Both the position numbers and the translations under genes were made by a program. Under the pieces are notes generated by a model. The model worked only from the letters and a program-made list of their open reading frames with translations, ran no database searches and was not told the origin of the DNA. 64,000 bases of DNA from an uncultured Kiritimatiellota bacterium (lineage in GTDB: Bacteria; Verrucomicrobiota; Kiritimatiellia; RFP12; DVOR01), in contig CALXMW010000004.1 of NCBI GenBank assembly GCA_944389585.1, positions 62,001-126,000 on the forward strand, given 5' to 3'. Positions 56,581-64,000 of the stretch are shown here, piece by piece. How positions within the stretch are numbered: the stretch's first letter is position 1; every line of letters begins with the position of its first letter.

Positions 56581-57516
56581 ATGAAGGTGTCGTTGAAGGT
56601 GTGCCGTGCGGCGTGTGCCGTTTTTGCCGTTGGTTGGTGCGCGGCGGCTTTGCCGTTGCGCGCGCAGACGTATCGTGGGGTGTACGGGCCGGGTTTGGAG
56701 GAGGGTGCGCGAAAGGAGAAGGCGAGCAACGAGAGCCGGGCGGAGGAGATGTTGCGGGATTCTTTCGAGAGCCCGCGGGCGAAGCGCGGCAAGATCCCGC
56801 CCCGGGTGTTCTTGCAATTGTGGGAGCAGGGGGTGAAGGATCTTTTCGCGAAGGATGGGAAGGGTGGGGTGGTGCAGGTGCGTGAGTATGATTTGGATGG
56901 CACCTTGCGTGACGTCGGGGAGGGGGATGGGGAATCGGGGGGCGGGGAGGAGGTCTCCACGCAGTCGGCCGTCATCGTGCGGCAGTTGGATGAGGGGTTG
57001 TATCTTGGGACGTTTTCCAATGCGTATTCGCGGACGTGCGCCTTCCGTCTGCCGGGGATGCTGTTGGCGGATGGGGACGTCGTGAGCGGGCAGTTCAAGC
57101 GCGTGGGCGTTTACCGTTATGGGACGCAGAACCTGGCGCAGTATGCGCTGGGGCCCGAGGTGGGCGCCGGGGAAGGGGAGGCGACGGGTGCGGCGGGCGA
57201 GGCGGCGGGCGTCAAGGAGGTTTACAAGGCGTTCCATGAGGGGAAGGTGACGTTTGTCATGCCGGGGACGGTTCAGATGGAGTGCCTGACGTGCGAGGGC
57301 ACGGGGCGTGAGTACGACGAGGCGGCGCTTCAGGTGGAGGCGGAGGCGGCGTATCGAAGCAAGTATAATCGTTATGAATATGGGACGCCCCGTCGTCCTT
57401 ACTCTTATTTTTACTCGCGGGCCAAGAAGAAGACGATGAATTACAGCATCTGCGACGATTGCCGGGGCAAGAAGAAGGTGCCGGTGCGTGTGTTTGTCCG
57501 TTACGCGCTTCGGTGA
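56581..57516 (+). CDS. Exported protein with DnaJ-like CxxCxGxG zinc motifs
   Basis: 311 residues, function unknown. Signal peptide (VCRAACAVFAVGWCAAALPL, cleavage near RAQ). The middle region has no recognised fold (VFLQLWEQGVKDLFA, YLGTFSNAYSRTCAFRLPG). The C-terminal part has MECLTCEGTGREYD and, about 60 residues later, ICDDCRGKKKVPV, a split four-Cys arrangement like one zinc site of DnaJ. Zinc or disulfide binding outside the cytosol would be unusual. The start at 56581 follows TGGAGGAGTGGAT. It lies after structured RNA copy B. Confidence 0.75.
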   Translation: MKVSLKVCRAACAVFAVGWCAAALPLRAQTYRGVYGPGLEEGARKEKASNESRAEEMLRDSFESPRAKRGKIPPRVFLQLWEQGVKDLFAKDGKGGVVQVREYDLDGTLRDVGEGDGESGGGEEVSTQSAVIVRQLDEGLYLGTFSNAYSRTCAFRLPGMLLADGDVVSGQFKRVGVYRYGTQNLAQYALGPEVGAGEGEATGAAGEAAGVKEVYKAFHEGKVTFVMPGTVQMECLTCEGTGREYDEAALQVEAEAAYRSKYNRYEYGTPRRPYSYFYSRAKKKTMNYSICDDCRGKKKVPVRVFVRYALR

Positions 57517-57543
57517 GGCGTGCGCGTGCCATCCGCGCCGGTC

Positions 57544-57570
57544 GGGCCCCGGGTTGCCGGGGCCCTTTTT
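57544..57570 (+). terminator. Terminator after the CxxC exported-protein gene
   Basis: GGGCCCCGG (57544-57552), loop GTTG, CCGGGGCCC (57557-57565), five T; identical to the one at 56199. Confidence 0.92.
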
Positions 57571-57603
57571 CGCGGGGCGGGGGAAGATTTCGCTTGCGGC
57601 GGG
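57544..57603 (+). repeat. 60-base direct repeat, copy 2
   Basis: Exact copy of 56199-56258. After it the sequences diverge: here a -10 TATCAT (57618-57623) serves hydG and no structured RNA follows. Confidence 0.85.
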
Positions 57604-57617
57604 GGGGCGGGGCGTTG

Positions 57618-57623
57618 TATCAT
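57618..57623 (+). promoter_or_regulatory. Promoter of hydG
   Basis: -10 TATCAT with TTGCGG 18 bases upstream inside the duplicated 60-base block. The leader is about 75 bases. Confidence 0.5.
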
Positions 57624-57705
57624 ATTCGGGTTTTGCCCCACGGTGGCGCGCGGCACGTCCGCAGGAAGCAGGAAAAGGCGCGCCCAGGGCAGGGAGAGAG
57701 CAAGC

Positions 57706-59130
57706 ATGTATCGGATGGACACGACATTGCCGTCGGACGCGACGGATTTCATCGACGACGCGCGGTTGGAGGCGTTGGTCGCGGGGCTCAAGGAGGACCC
57801 CGCGGCGGTGCGCGCCGTGATCGCGAAGAGCCTGCGCAAGGAGGCGCTGAGCGTCGAGGAGACGGCGGTGTTGCTGGGGGCGGAGAGCCCGGGGCTGGTG
57901 GAGGAGATCTTCGAGGCGGCGCGGACGTTGAAGCGGGAGGTGTACGGGAACCGCATCGTCTTCTTCGCGCCGCTGTACGTGGGGAACCATTGCTGCAACG
58001 ACTGCAGGTATTGCGGGTTCCGCCGGTCGCTGAAGACGGCGGTGCGGCGGACGCTCTCGGACGAGGAGCTGGTGCGCGAGGTGGAGGCGCTGGAGGATCA
58101 GGGGCACAAGCGCCTGATCTTGGTCTACGGCGAGAGCCCGGAGTATGACCCCGCGTTCATCGCGCACACGGCGCGCACGGTCTATGCCACGAAGAAGGGG
58201 CGCGGGGAGATCCGCCGGGTGAACATCAACGCCGCGCCGCTCGACGAGGCGGGCTTCCGGACGGTGAAGGCCGCGGGCATCGGCACCTACCAGATTTTCC
58301 AGGAGACGTACCACAAGAAGACCTACGCGCAGTGGCACCCGGCCGGCACGCGGAAGGCCGATTACCTGTGGCGCCTGAACGCCTTCGACCGGGCCTTCCG
58401 CGCGGGCATCGACGACATGGGGCTGGGCGTGCTCTTCGGGCTTTACGACTGGCGCTTCGAGGTGCTGGCGATGGTGACGCACGCGCTTTACCTGCAGCGG
58501 AAGTTCGGGGTGGGGCCGCACACGCTCAGCTTCCCGCGGATCAAGCCGGCCGAGGGGCTGGACCTGAACCTGGAATACCAGGTGACGGACGCGCAGTACA
58601 AGCGCCTGGTGGCCATCCTGCGCCTGGCGGTGCCCTACACGGGGCTGATCATGACCGCGCGCGAGCCGGCGGCCCTGCGGCGCGAGGTGCTGGCCTTCGG
58701 CGTCTCGCAGATCGACGCGGGCACGAAGCTGGAGATCGGCGGCTACAACCAGGCGCGCAAGGCCGGCGAGCAGACGCTCAACCGCGAGCAGTTCCAGGTG
58801 GGCGACACGCGCAGCCTCGACGAGGTGATCGGCGAGATCCTCGAGGGCGGCTACATCCCCAGCTTCTGCACCAGCTGCTACCGCCTGGGGCGCACCGGCG
58901 AGCACTTCATGGAATACGCCATCCCCGGCTTCATCGGCAAGTTCTGCACCCCCAACGCGATCCTGACGCTGGCCGAGTACCTGACCGACTACGCCGGCGC
59001 CGAGACCGCCCGCAAAGGCTGGGACGCCGTTGCCCGCGAGACGGCGCGCCTCGCCGACCCCACGCTCCGCGCCGAGGTGGAGGCCCGCCTGGGCCGCATC
59101 AAGGCCGGCGAACGAGACCTTTACTTTTAA
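57706..59130 (+). CDS. hydG: [FeFe]-hydrogenase H-cluster radical SAM maturase HydG
   Basis: Splits tyrosine to supply CO and CN ligands for the H cluster. 474 residues. The radical SAM cluster is CX3CX2C with Cys96, Cys100 and Cys103 (HCCNDCRYCGF). The C-terminal CX2CX22C (about 388, 391, 414; SFCTSCYRLGRTGEHF and GKFCTPN) holds the auxiliary cluster and separates HydG from ThiH. Other HydG landmarks: VNINAAPLDEAGFRTVKAAG, YQIFQETYHKKTYAQWHP and SFPRIKPAEG. Implies hydrogen metabolism in an anaerobe; hydE, hydF and the hydrogenase are not here. Confidence 0.94.
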   Translation: MYRMDTTLPSDATDFIDDARLEALVAGLKEDPAAVRAVIAKSLRKEALSVEETAVLLGAESPGLVEEIFEAARTLKREVYGNRIVFFAPLYVGNHCCNDCRYCGFRRSLKTAVRRTLSDEELVREVEALEDQGHKRLILVYGESPEYDPAFIAHTARTVYATKKGRGEIRRVNINAAPLDEAGFRTVKAAGIGTYQIFQETYHKKTYAQWHPAGTRKADYLWRLNAFDRAFRAGIDDMGLGVLFGLYDWRFEVLAMVTHALYLQRKFGVGPHTLSFPRIKPAEGLDLNLEYQVTDAQYKRLVAILRLAVPYTGLIMTAREPAALRREVLAFGVSQIDAGTKLEIGGYNQARKAGEQTLNREQFQVGDTRSLDEVIGEILEGGYIPSFCTSCYRLGRTGEHFMEYAIPGFIGKFCTPNAILTLAEYLTDYAGAETARKGWDAVARETARLADPTLRAEVEARLGRIKAGERDLYF

Positions 59131-59145
59131 CCAAAGGAACACACC

Positions 59146-59856
59146 ATGGACATCCAAGCCCTCCTTGCCCTCCAAGAGGAAGACGGCCGCCTGCGCGACC
59201 TGCAGCGCGAGCTCAAGACCCTCCTGCCCAACCGCCGCAAGGCCGCCCAGGCGCGCCTGGCCGCGGCCCGCGAGAAGGTCAAGGCCGCCGAGGCCGAGAA
59301 CCTCCAGGCCTCGAAGGAGTACGACCGCTTCCTGCGCCAGTTCCAGCGCGACCGCGACCGCATGGCCCGCGCCGAGCGCAACGCCATGGGCCAGACCGGC
59401 GCCCGCGCCCTGGCCGCCGCCGACCAGGAACACCGCGACGCCTCCGCCGGCGCCGCCGCCGCCGAGGCCGGCCTGGCCGAGGCCGACAAAAACCGCACCC
59501 CCACCGAGCGCAAGCTCGACGAGGCCCGCCAGGCCGAGGCCGACGAGGAGCTCGCCGTCCAGGAGATCTACGACGCCATCGAGGCGCGCAAGGCCCTCGT
59601 CGAGGCCGAGAGCGAGAAGGTCAAGGCCCGGCGCGACGCGCTGGTGGCCGAGGTGCCCGCCGCGCAACTGCGCTACTACGACCGCCTGAAGCTCACGCGC
59701 TGGCCCTGCGCGGTGCCGTACAACCGCGCCGAGGGCGTCTGCACCGGCTGCAACCTCGTCCAGCCGCCCTCCGTCACCCAGGCGGTGCTCCACGCCGACA
59801 AGACGCCCGACGCGCCGCTCGTCACCTGCCCGGCGTGCGGCCGCATCCTGATTTGA
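59146..59856 (+). CDS. Coiled-coil protein with C-terminal zinc ribbon
   Basis: 236 residues. A long charged coiled coil over about 1-180 (MDIQALLALQEEDGRLRDLQ at the start) and a C4 zinc ribbon at the end (GVCTGCNLVQPP...LVTCPACGRILI). This is the bacterial zf-RING_7/YbgI-neighbour type often annotated as a nucleic-acid-binding C4-type zinc ribbon protein. It typically sits immediately before the RNase P RNA gene, as here. Function not established. Confidence 0.85.
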   Translation: MDIQALLALQEEDGRLRDLQRELKTLLPNRRKAAQARLAAAREKVKAAEAENLQASKEYDRFLRQFQRDRDRMARAERNAMGQTGARALAAADQEHRDASAGAAAAEAGLAEADKNRTPTERKLDEARQAEADEELAVQEIYDAIEARKALVEAESEKVKARRDALVAEVPAAQLRYYDRLKLTRWPCAVPYNRAEGVCTGCNLVQPPSVTQAVLHADKTPDAPLVTCPACGRILI

Positions 59857-59862
59857 CGCTTT

Positions 59863-60212
59863 GTGCCGGGGCGGCCAATCGCCCGCCGCAGGCGGGAGGA
59901 AAGTCCGGACTCCGCAGAGCGGGAAGGCCGCCTGCAATGGGCGGCGGGCGCGGGGCAAACCCGCGCGACGGAAAGTGCCACAGAGACAAACCGCCGCCTT
60001 CGGGCGGCAAGGGTGAAAAGGCGGTGTAAGAGACCACCGGCGGCCGGCGCAAGCCGCCGCGCAAGGCAAACCCCTTCCGGAGCAAGCCCAAATAGGCGGA
60101 GAGGCGCTGCTCGCGCCGCCAGCGGCCCCCCGGGGCCGAATCCGCGGGTTGGGTGCTTAGTTTGATGATTGGCGCCCGCAAGGGTACAGAAATCGGCTTA
60201 CAGCCCCGGCAC
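59863..60212 (+). ncRNA. rnpB: RNase P RNA, bacterial type A
   Basis: Catalytic RNA that matures tRNA 5' ends. Terminal helix P1 GTGCCGGGGC (59863-59872) with GCCCCGGCAC (60203-60212). The universal blocks are present: GAGGAAAGTCCGGACTCC (about 59896-59913), AGTGCCACAGAGACA, GGTGAAAAGGCGGTGTAAGA with GACCACCGG, GGAGCAAGCCCAAATAGGC and the 3' GGGTACAGAAATCGGCTTAC. The length of about 350 nt is normal. Confidence 0.96.
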
Positions 60213-60213
60213 G

Positions 60214-60245
60214 CCCCGGCGGGTCCCCCCGCCGGGGATTTTTTT
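60214..60245 (+). terminator. Terminator after rnpB
   Basis: CCCCGGCGGG (60214-60223) with CCCGCCGGGG (60228-60237), a short C-rich loop, then ATTTTTTT. Confidence 0.92.
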
Positions 60246-60325
60246 GGCTGATCGGCCGATGGCCGCGGCTGGGACGCCCGGCTTGCCAAGCCACCAAACA
60301 TCCAAGCCTCCAAACTTCCAGGGAC

Positions 60326-60336
60326 TATGGTATAAT
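60326..60336 (+). promoter_or_regulatory. Promoter of gmd-fcl
   Basis: CTATGGTATAAT with a perfect TATAAT at 60331-60336. AAAGAAAAAGGAG before the ATG at 60378 is the ribosome-binding site. The short gap from rnpB (60246-60325) shows nothing else recognisable. Confidence 0.65.
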
Positions 60337-60377
60337 AAGGGTTCATTGGCTGTGGCCAGGAAAGAAAAAGGAGTGTT

Positions 60378-61412
60378 ATGGGCAAGACCGCTTTCATCAC
60401 GGGCATCACGGGGCAGGATGGGTCGTATTTGGCAGAGCTGCTGTTGGACAAGGGCTATGAGGTGCATGGGCTGATCCGGCGCTCGTCGAGCTTCAACACG
60501 CAGCGCATCGACCATTTGTACCAGGATCCGCATGAGCGCGGGGTGCGCCTGCATCTGCATTACGGCGACGTGACGGACGGCGGGGGCTTGGCGCGCCTGA
60601 TCTACGAGACGCAGCCCGACGAGGTCTACCACCTGGCGGCGCAGAGCCACGTGCGCGTCTCCTTCGACGCGCCGGACTACACGGGTGACGTGGTGGCGCT
60701 GGGGACGATGCGGCTGTTGGAGGCCATCCGCCTGACGGGGATGGGCAAGAAGACGCGCTTTTACCAGGCCTCGACCTCGGAGCTCTTCGGGAAGGTGCAG
60801 GAGGTGCCCCAGCGCGAGACGACGCCCTTTTACCCGCGCTCGCCCTACGCGGTGGCGAAGCTCTACGGCTTCTGGGCGGTGAAGAACTACCGCGAGGCCT
60901 ACGGGATGTTCGCGGCGAACGGGATTTTGTTCAACCATGAGAGCCCGCGCCGCGGGCCGACCTTCGTGACGCGCAAGATCACGATGGCCGCCGCGCGCAT
61001 CAAGCTGGGCCTGCAGGACAAGCTCTATCTGGGCAACGTGAACGCGCTGCGCGACTGGGGCTTCGCCGGGGACTACGTTGAGGGCATGTGGCGCATCCTG
61101 CAGCAGGAGCGGCCGGACGACTTCGTGCTCGCCACCGGCGAGATGCACTCCGTCAAGGAGTTCTGCCAGGAGGCCTTCGGCCTGCTGGGCCTGGACTGGG
61201 AGCGCTACGTGGAGCACGATTCGCGCTACGACCGGCCCTCGGAGGTGGAGCAGCTGCTCGGCGACCCCTCGAAGGCGAAGCGCGTGCTGGGCTGGGAGCC
61301 CAAGGTCACCTTCAAGGGCCTCGTCAAGATGATGGTGGAGGCCGACCTGGCCGTGGCCCGGCAGGACGCGGCCGCCGCCAAGGAGGGGCGCGTCATCGAG
61401 CGCGCGGAGTAA
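60378..61412 (+). CDS. gmd: GDP-mannose 4,6-dehydratase
   Basis: First step from GDP-mannose to GDP-L-fucose. 344 residues. NADP-binding [20 protein letters not shown] near residues 7-26, [36 protein letters not shown], catalytic [18 protein letters not shown] and the YxxxK in [13 protein letters not shown], then [15 protein letters not shown]. Followed by fcl after four bases, so the pair makes GDP-fucose for surface polysaccharide. Confidence 0.97.
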   Translation: MGKTAFITGITGQDGSYLAELLLDKGYEVHGLIRRSSSFNTQRIDHLYQDPHERGVRLHLHYGDVTDGGGLARLIYETQPDEVYHLAAQSHVRVSFDAPDYTGDVVALGTMRLLEAIRLTGMGKKTRFYQASTSELFGKVQEVPQRETTPFYPRSPYAVAKLYGFWAVKNYREAYGMFAANGILFNHESPRRGPTFVTRKITMAAARIKLGLQDKLYLGNVNALRDWGFAGDYVEGMWRILQQERPDDFVLATGEMHSVKEFCQEAFGLLGLDWERYVEHDSRYDRPSEVEQLLGDPSKAKRVLGWEPKVTFKGLVKMMVEADLAVARQDAAAAKEGRVIERAE

Positions 61413-61416
61413 GGCC

Positions 61417-62370
61417 ATGGACACGAAGCTGAGCTATTACGTGGCCGGCCACCGCGGCATGGTGGGCTCGGCCGTCGTGCGGGCGCTCCGCCGGCACGGG
61501 TGCGAGCGCATCCTCACGGCCACGCACCGCGAGCTGGATTTGACGGATCAGGCGGCGGCGCGCGCGTGGTTCGCCGCGAACAAGCCCGACGTGGCCGTCA
61601 TCGCCGCGGCGCGCGTGGGCGGCATCGGCGCGAACAGCGCGGCCAACGCCACCTTCCTCTACGAGAACGTCATGATCGCGGCCAACGCCGTCGAGGCGGC
61701 CTTCCGCGCCGGCGTGCGGCGCCTGCTCTTCCTGGGCTCCTCGTGCATCTACCCGCGCCTGGCGCCCCAGCCCATCCCCGAGGGCGCGCTCCTCTCCGGG
61801 CCGCTGGAGAAGACCAACGAAGGCTACGCGCTGGCGAAGATCGCCGGGCTCAAGCTCTGCGAGTTCTACCGGCGCGACTTCGGCGTGTGCTACCACGCGC
61901 TCATGCCCACGAACCTCTACGGCACGGGCGACAATTACGACGTGGTGGGCGGACACGTCCTGCCCACGATGATCCGCAAGTTCGAGGTCGCCCGCACCAC
62001 GGGCGCGCCCTTCGTGGAGCTGTGGGGCTCCGGCACGCCGCTGCGCGAGTTCCTGCACGTGGACGACCTGGCCGAGGCGTGCCTCCACGCGCTGGGGCTG
62101 GAGAACCCGCCGGACCTGATGAACGTGGGTTCCGGGCGCGAGGTGACCATCCGCCAGCTCGCCGAGATGATCCGCACGGCCACCGGCTGCCAGGCCGAGA
62201 TCCGCTGGGACGCCTCGAAGCCGGACGGGACGCCGCGCAAGCTCTGCGACTCCTCGCTCCTGCGCTCCTTCGGCTGGGAGCCGAAGATCGGCCTGGAGGA
62301 GGGCATCTCGCGGACGGTGGCCGAATACCGCGCGGCGCTCGCCTCGGGCGACGTCCGCCTGGGGCATTGA
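61417..62370 (+). CDS. fcl: GDP-L-fucose synthase
   Basis: 3,5-epimerase/4-reductase that finishes GDP-L-fucose. 317 residues. NADPH-binding YYVAGHRGMVGSAVVRAL near 7-24, VAVIAAARVGGIGANS, FLGSSCIYPRLAPQPI, catalytic YxxxK in NEGYALAKIAGLKLC, then MPTNLYGTGDNYD and SGTPLREFLHVDDLAEA. Co-transcribed with gmd. Confidence 0.97.
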   Translation: MDTKLSYYVAGHRGMVGSAVVRALRRHGCERILTATHRELDLTDQAAARAWFAANKPDVAVIAAARVGGIGANSAANATFLYENVMIAANAVEAAFRAGVRRLLFLGSSCIYPRLAPQPIPEGALLSGPLEKTNEGYALAKIAGLKLCEFYRRDFGVCYHALMPTNLYGTGDNYDVVGGHVLPTMIRKFEVARTTGAPFVELWGSGTPLREFLHVDDLAEACLHALGLENPPDLMNVGSGREVTIRQLAEMIRTATGCQAEIRWDASKPDGTPRKLCDSSLLRSFGWEPKIGLEEGISRTVAEYRAALASGDVRLGH

Positions 62371-62383
62371 GGGGGGCGCGGCG

Positions 62384-62815
62384 ATGGACATCGCGGTGGT
62401 TTGGCTGATCGCGGGGCTCGCGCTGATGTTGGCGGAGCTCTTCGTGCCGGGGTTCGTCATCCTCTTCTTCGGGCTGGGCGGGCTGGTCACGGGCGTGGCC
62501 GTGTGGCTCTTCCCGGGGATGGGGGCGGCGGCGCAGGGGCTGTGCTTCGCGGTGAGCTCGGTGCTGACGCTGGCGTTGGGGCGGCGCTATTGCCGCAACC
62601 TGCTGGGCGGGCGCGAGGAGCGCACGGGCGGGGCGGCCTACGACGACGGGTTCGTCGGCGCGACGGTGGTGGTGGCCGAGGCCATCCGCCCGCCGCTGCC
62701 GGGGCGCGTCCTGCTGAACGGGGCGGAGTGGCCGGCCGAGGCCGCGCGGCCCATCGAGAAAGGGGCGACGGCGCGGGTCGTCGCCCGGGACAACATCACG
62801 CTGAAAGTCGAATAA
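62384..62815 (+). CDS. NfeD family membrane protein
   Basis: 143 residues. Three or so membrane helices at the N-terminus (VVWLIAGLALMLAELFVPGF, ILFFGLGGLVTGVAVWLF) and a C-terminal OB fold (LPGRVLLNGAEWPAEA, ARVVARDNITLKVE). These are the short NfeD/YbbK hallmarks. It is paired with the SPFH protein 13 bases downstream, the usual NfeD-stomatin partnership in membrane microdomains. Confidence 0.93.
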   Translation: MDIAVVWLIAGLALMLAELFVPGFVILFFGLGGLVTGVAVWLFPGMGAAAQGLCFAVSSVLTLALGRRYCRNLLGGREERTGGAAYDDGFVGATVVVAEAIRPPLPGRVLLNGAEWPAEAARPIEKGATARVVARDNITLKVE

Positions 62816-62828
62816 ACAGGAGAATGCC

Positions 62829-63746
62829 ATGTCGTTGCCGCTGATTTTGATCGTCGTCCTGATCGTCCTGGTGGTCGTCGCCATCCTGAAGACCGCCGTC
62901 GTGGTGCCGCAGCGCTCGGCCTACATCGTCGAGCGCCTGGGCAAGTACAACGCCACGCTCGACGCGGGCTTCCACATCCTCTTCCCCTTCCTCGACCGCG
63001 TGGCGTACAAGCGCACGCTCAAGGAGACGCCGCTGGACGTGCCGCCGCAGCAGTGCATCACCAAAGACAACATCACCGTCGAGGTCGACGGCATCATCTA
63101 CCTGCAGGTGATGGACCCCGTCAAGGCCTCCTACGGCATCGACAACTACCTCGTCGCCACCACCCAGCTGGCGATGACCACCATGCGCTCGGAAATCGGC
63201 AAGCTGGAGCTCGACACCATCTTCAACGTGCGCGAGACGATGAACGCCGCCATCTGCAACGCCGTCGACGCCGCCGCCAACCCCTGGGGCGTCAAGGTCA
63301 TGCGCTACGAGATCAAATCCATCACCCCGCCCCGCGCCATCCACGACGCCATGGAAAAGCAAATGCGCGCCGAGCGCGAGAAACGCGCCATGATCGCCGA
63401 ATCCGAAGGCGAGCGCCAGGCCAAGATCAACCGCGCCGAAGGCGACAAGCAGGAGGCCATCGCCCGCTCCGAGGGCGAGATGCAGCGCCGCATCAACGAG
63501 GCCCAAGGCCGCGCCGAGGAAATCCGCCTCGTCGCCCAGGCCACCGCCGCCGGCCTCGCCGACATCGCCCAGGCCATCAGCGCCAACGCCGGCGGCGCCG
63601 ACGCCGTCAACCTCCGCCTCGCCGAGCAATACCTCAACGAATTCGGCAAGCTTGCCAAGGAGGGCACCACCATGATCCTCCCCTCCAACCTCGCCGACAT
63701 CGCCTCCGTCCTCAAAGTCGCCACCTCCGTCGTCAAAAAGGACTGA
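62829..63746 (+). CDS. SPFH/band 7 (stomatin-like, QmcA) protein
   Basis: 305 residues. One N-terminal membrane helix (LPLILIVVLIVLVVVAILK), the SPFH domain over about 25-190 (VPQRSAYIVERLGKYNATLD, QQCITKDNITVEVDGIIYLQ, GWG-like PWGVKVMRYEIKSI), then a coiled coil (IAESEGERQAKINRAEGDKQ, RSEGEMQRRINEAQGRAEEI). Scaffold of the inner membrane, expected to oligomerise with the NfeD protein encoded just before it. Confidence 0.94.
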   Translation: MSLPLILIVVLIVLVVVAILKTAVVVPQRSAYIVERLGKYNATLDAGFHILFPFLDRVAYKRTLKETPLDVPPQQCITKDNITVEVDGIIYLQVMDPVKASYGIDNYLVATTQLAMTTMRSEIGKLELDTIFNVRETMNAAICNAVDAAANPWGVKVMRYEIKSITPPRAIHDAMEKQMRAEREKRAMIAESEGERQAKINRAEGDKQEAIARSEGEMQRRINEAQGRAEEIRLVAQATAAGLADIAQAISANAGGADAVNLRLAEQYLNEFGKLAKEGTTMILPSNLADIASVLKVATSVVKKD

Positions 63747-63750
63747 CCCC

Positions 63751-64000
63751 GTGCCGGCGCGCCCGCCCTACGCCTTCCGCGACCCCGCGCTCCTGCGCCG
63801 CGCGCTCACCGTCCCGGCCCCGACGCGCCCCGGCCAAGACAACCAACGCCTCGAGTTCCTCGGCGACGCGGTCCTCGGCCTCCTCGTCGCCGAGCGCCTC
63901 TACCTCGCCCACCCCGAACTCGACGAAGGCGGCCTCACCATCTGGCACGACGCCCTCGTCTCCACCGCCGGCCTCTCCGCGCGCCTCCCGCGCCTCGGCC
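63751..64000 (+). CDS. rnc: Ribonuclease III, 3' end outside window
   Basis: Only the first 83 codons are present. GTG start at 63751, four bases after the SPFH stop. The encoded FRDPALLRRALTVP is followed by the RNase III signature NQRLEFLGDAVLGLLVAERL, which holds the catalytic Glu and Asp of the first signature. The frame is open to the window end. A double-strand RNA-processing role is expected. Confidence 0.88.
   Translation, partial: MPARPPYAFRDPALLRRALTVPAPTRPGQDNQRLEFLGDAVLGLLVAERLYLAHPELDEGGLTIWHDALVSTAGLSARLPRLG

Noticed and set aside
56428-60069. Very long minus-strand frame (about 1213 codons) spanning hydG and two other genes
   Set aside because: It crosses two terminators, rnpB's edge and three genes with clear families on the plus strand; its translation is compositionally biased and matches nothing recognisable.

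Overview
The window is a GC-rich (roughly 65-70 percent), gene-dense stretch of a Gram-negative bacterial chromosome. Lipid A, Kdo and LPS-transport genes (lpxB, kdsA, lptA, lptB, an lptC-like gene), a PEP-CTERM exported protein, paired ExbB/ExbD genes, an [FeFe]-hydrogenase maturase (hydG) and long extragenic 'CACAAAG/CTTTGTG' arrays together suggest an anaerobic member of the PVC superphylum, most plausibly Kiritimatiellota or a relative. No 16S gene is present, so the placement is inference.

Layout. 1-4.9 kb: end of ispE, tRNA-Gln, prs and the translation/replication run rplY-pth-rpsF-ssb-rpsR-rplI, closed by a strong terminator. 4.9-5.5 kb: the first extragenic repeat array. 5.5-8.7 kb: malic enzyme, a split chromate-type transporter and comF. 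8.7-17.2 kb: a defence island with a probably phase-variable type IIG-like methyltransferase (broken by a G10 tract), a PLD-SNF2 helicase, a small coiled-coil protein and a UvrD-like protein without a Walker A motif. 17.2-29.9 kb: GNAT and TrkA on the minus strand; then lipoprotein, lpxB, a neurotransmitter-type Na+ symporter, a secreted protein and a parvulin; then a PP-loop enzyme, an M42 peptidase and nadC-[C5 methyltransferase-HNH nuclease]-coaX-yggT-like-yggU, where the restriction-modification pair sits inside a cofactor operon with one-base overlaps on both sides; then tRNA-Leu. 29.9-41.6 kb: one long minus-strand series, kdsA-lptC-lptA-lptB-hpf-hprK-ptsH-ptsI-yihY-two pseudopilins-serS-def-BatD-like.

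41.6-57.5 kb is the most unusual part. It holds three copies (41.7, 55.15 and 56.3 kb) of an apparently undescribed structured RNA leader. All three share the same architecture with compensatory base changes in every main stem, and in all three the first hairpin starts exactly 8 nt after a -10 hexamer. They lie upstream of an acyltransferase, a PEP-CTERM protein and a secreted CxxC protein. The same part carries a toroid protein-Ser/Thr kinase-galE operon and an energy-transduction cluster: a 1030-residue TPR protein, a second repeat protein, ExbB, two ExbD, and a TonB-like protein whose C-terminus is an alpha/alpha-toroid instead of a TonB fold. Two more extragenic repeat arrays flank it.

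57.5-64 kb: hydG, a coiled-coil zinc-ribbon protein, RNase P RNA, GDP-fucose synthesis (gmd, fcl), an NfeD/SPFH membrane pair and the start of rnc. A recurrent promoter form, TTTGnTAYAMT (an extended -10 with little -35 conservation), precedes many transcription units; two of these leave almost no leader before the start codon.
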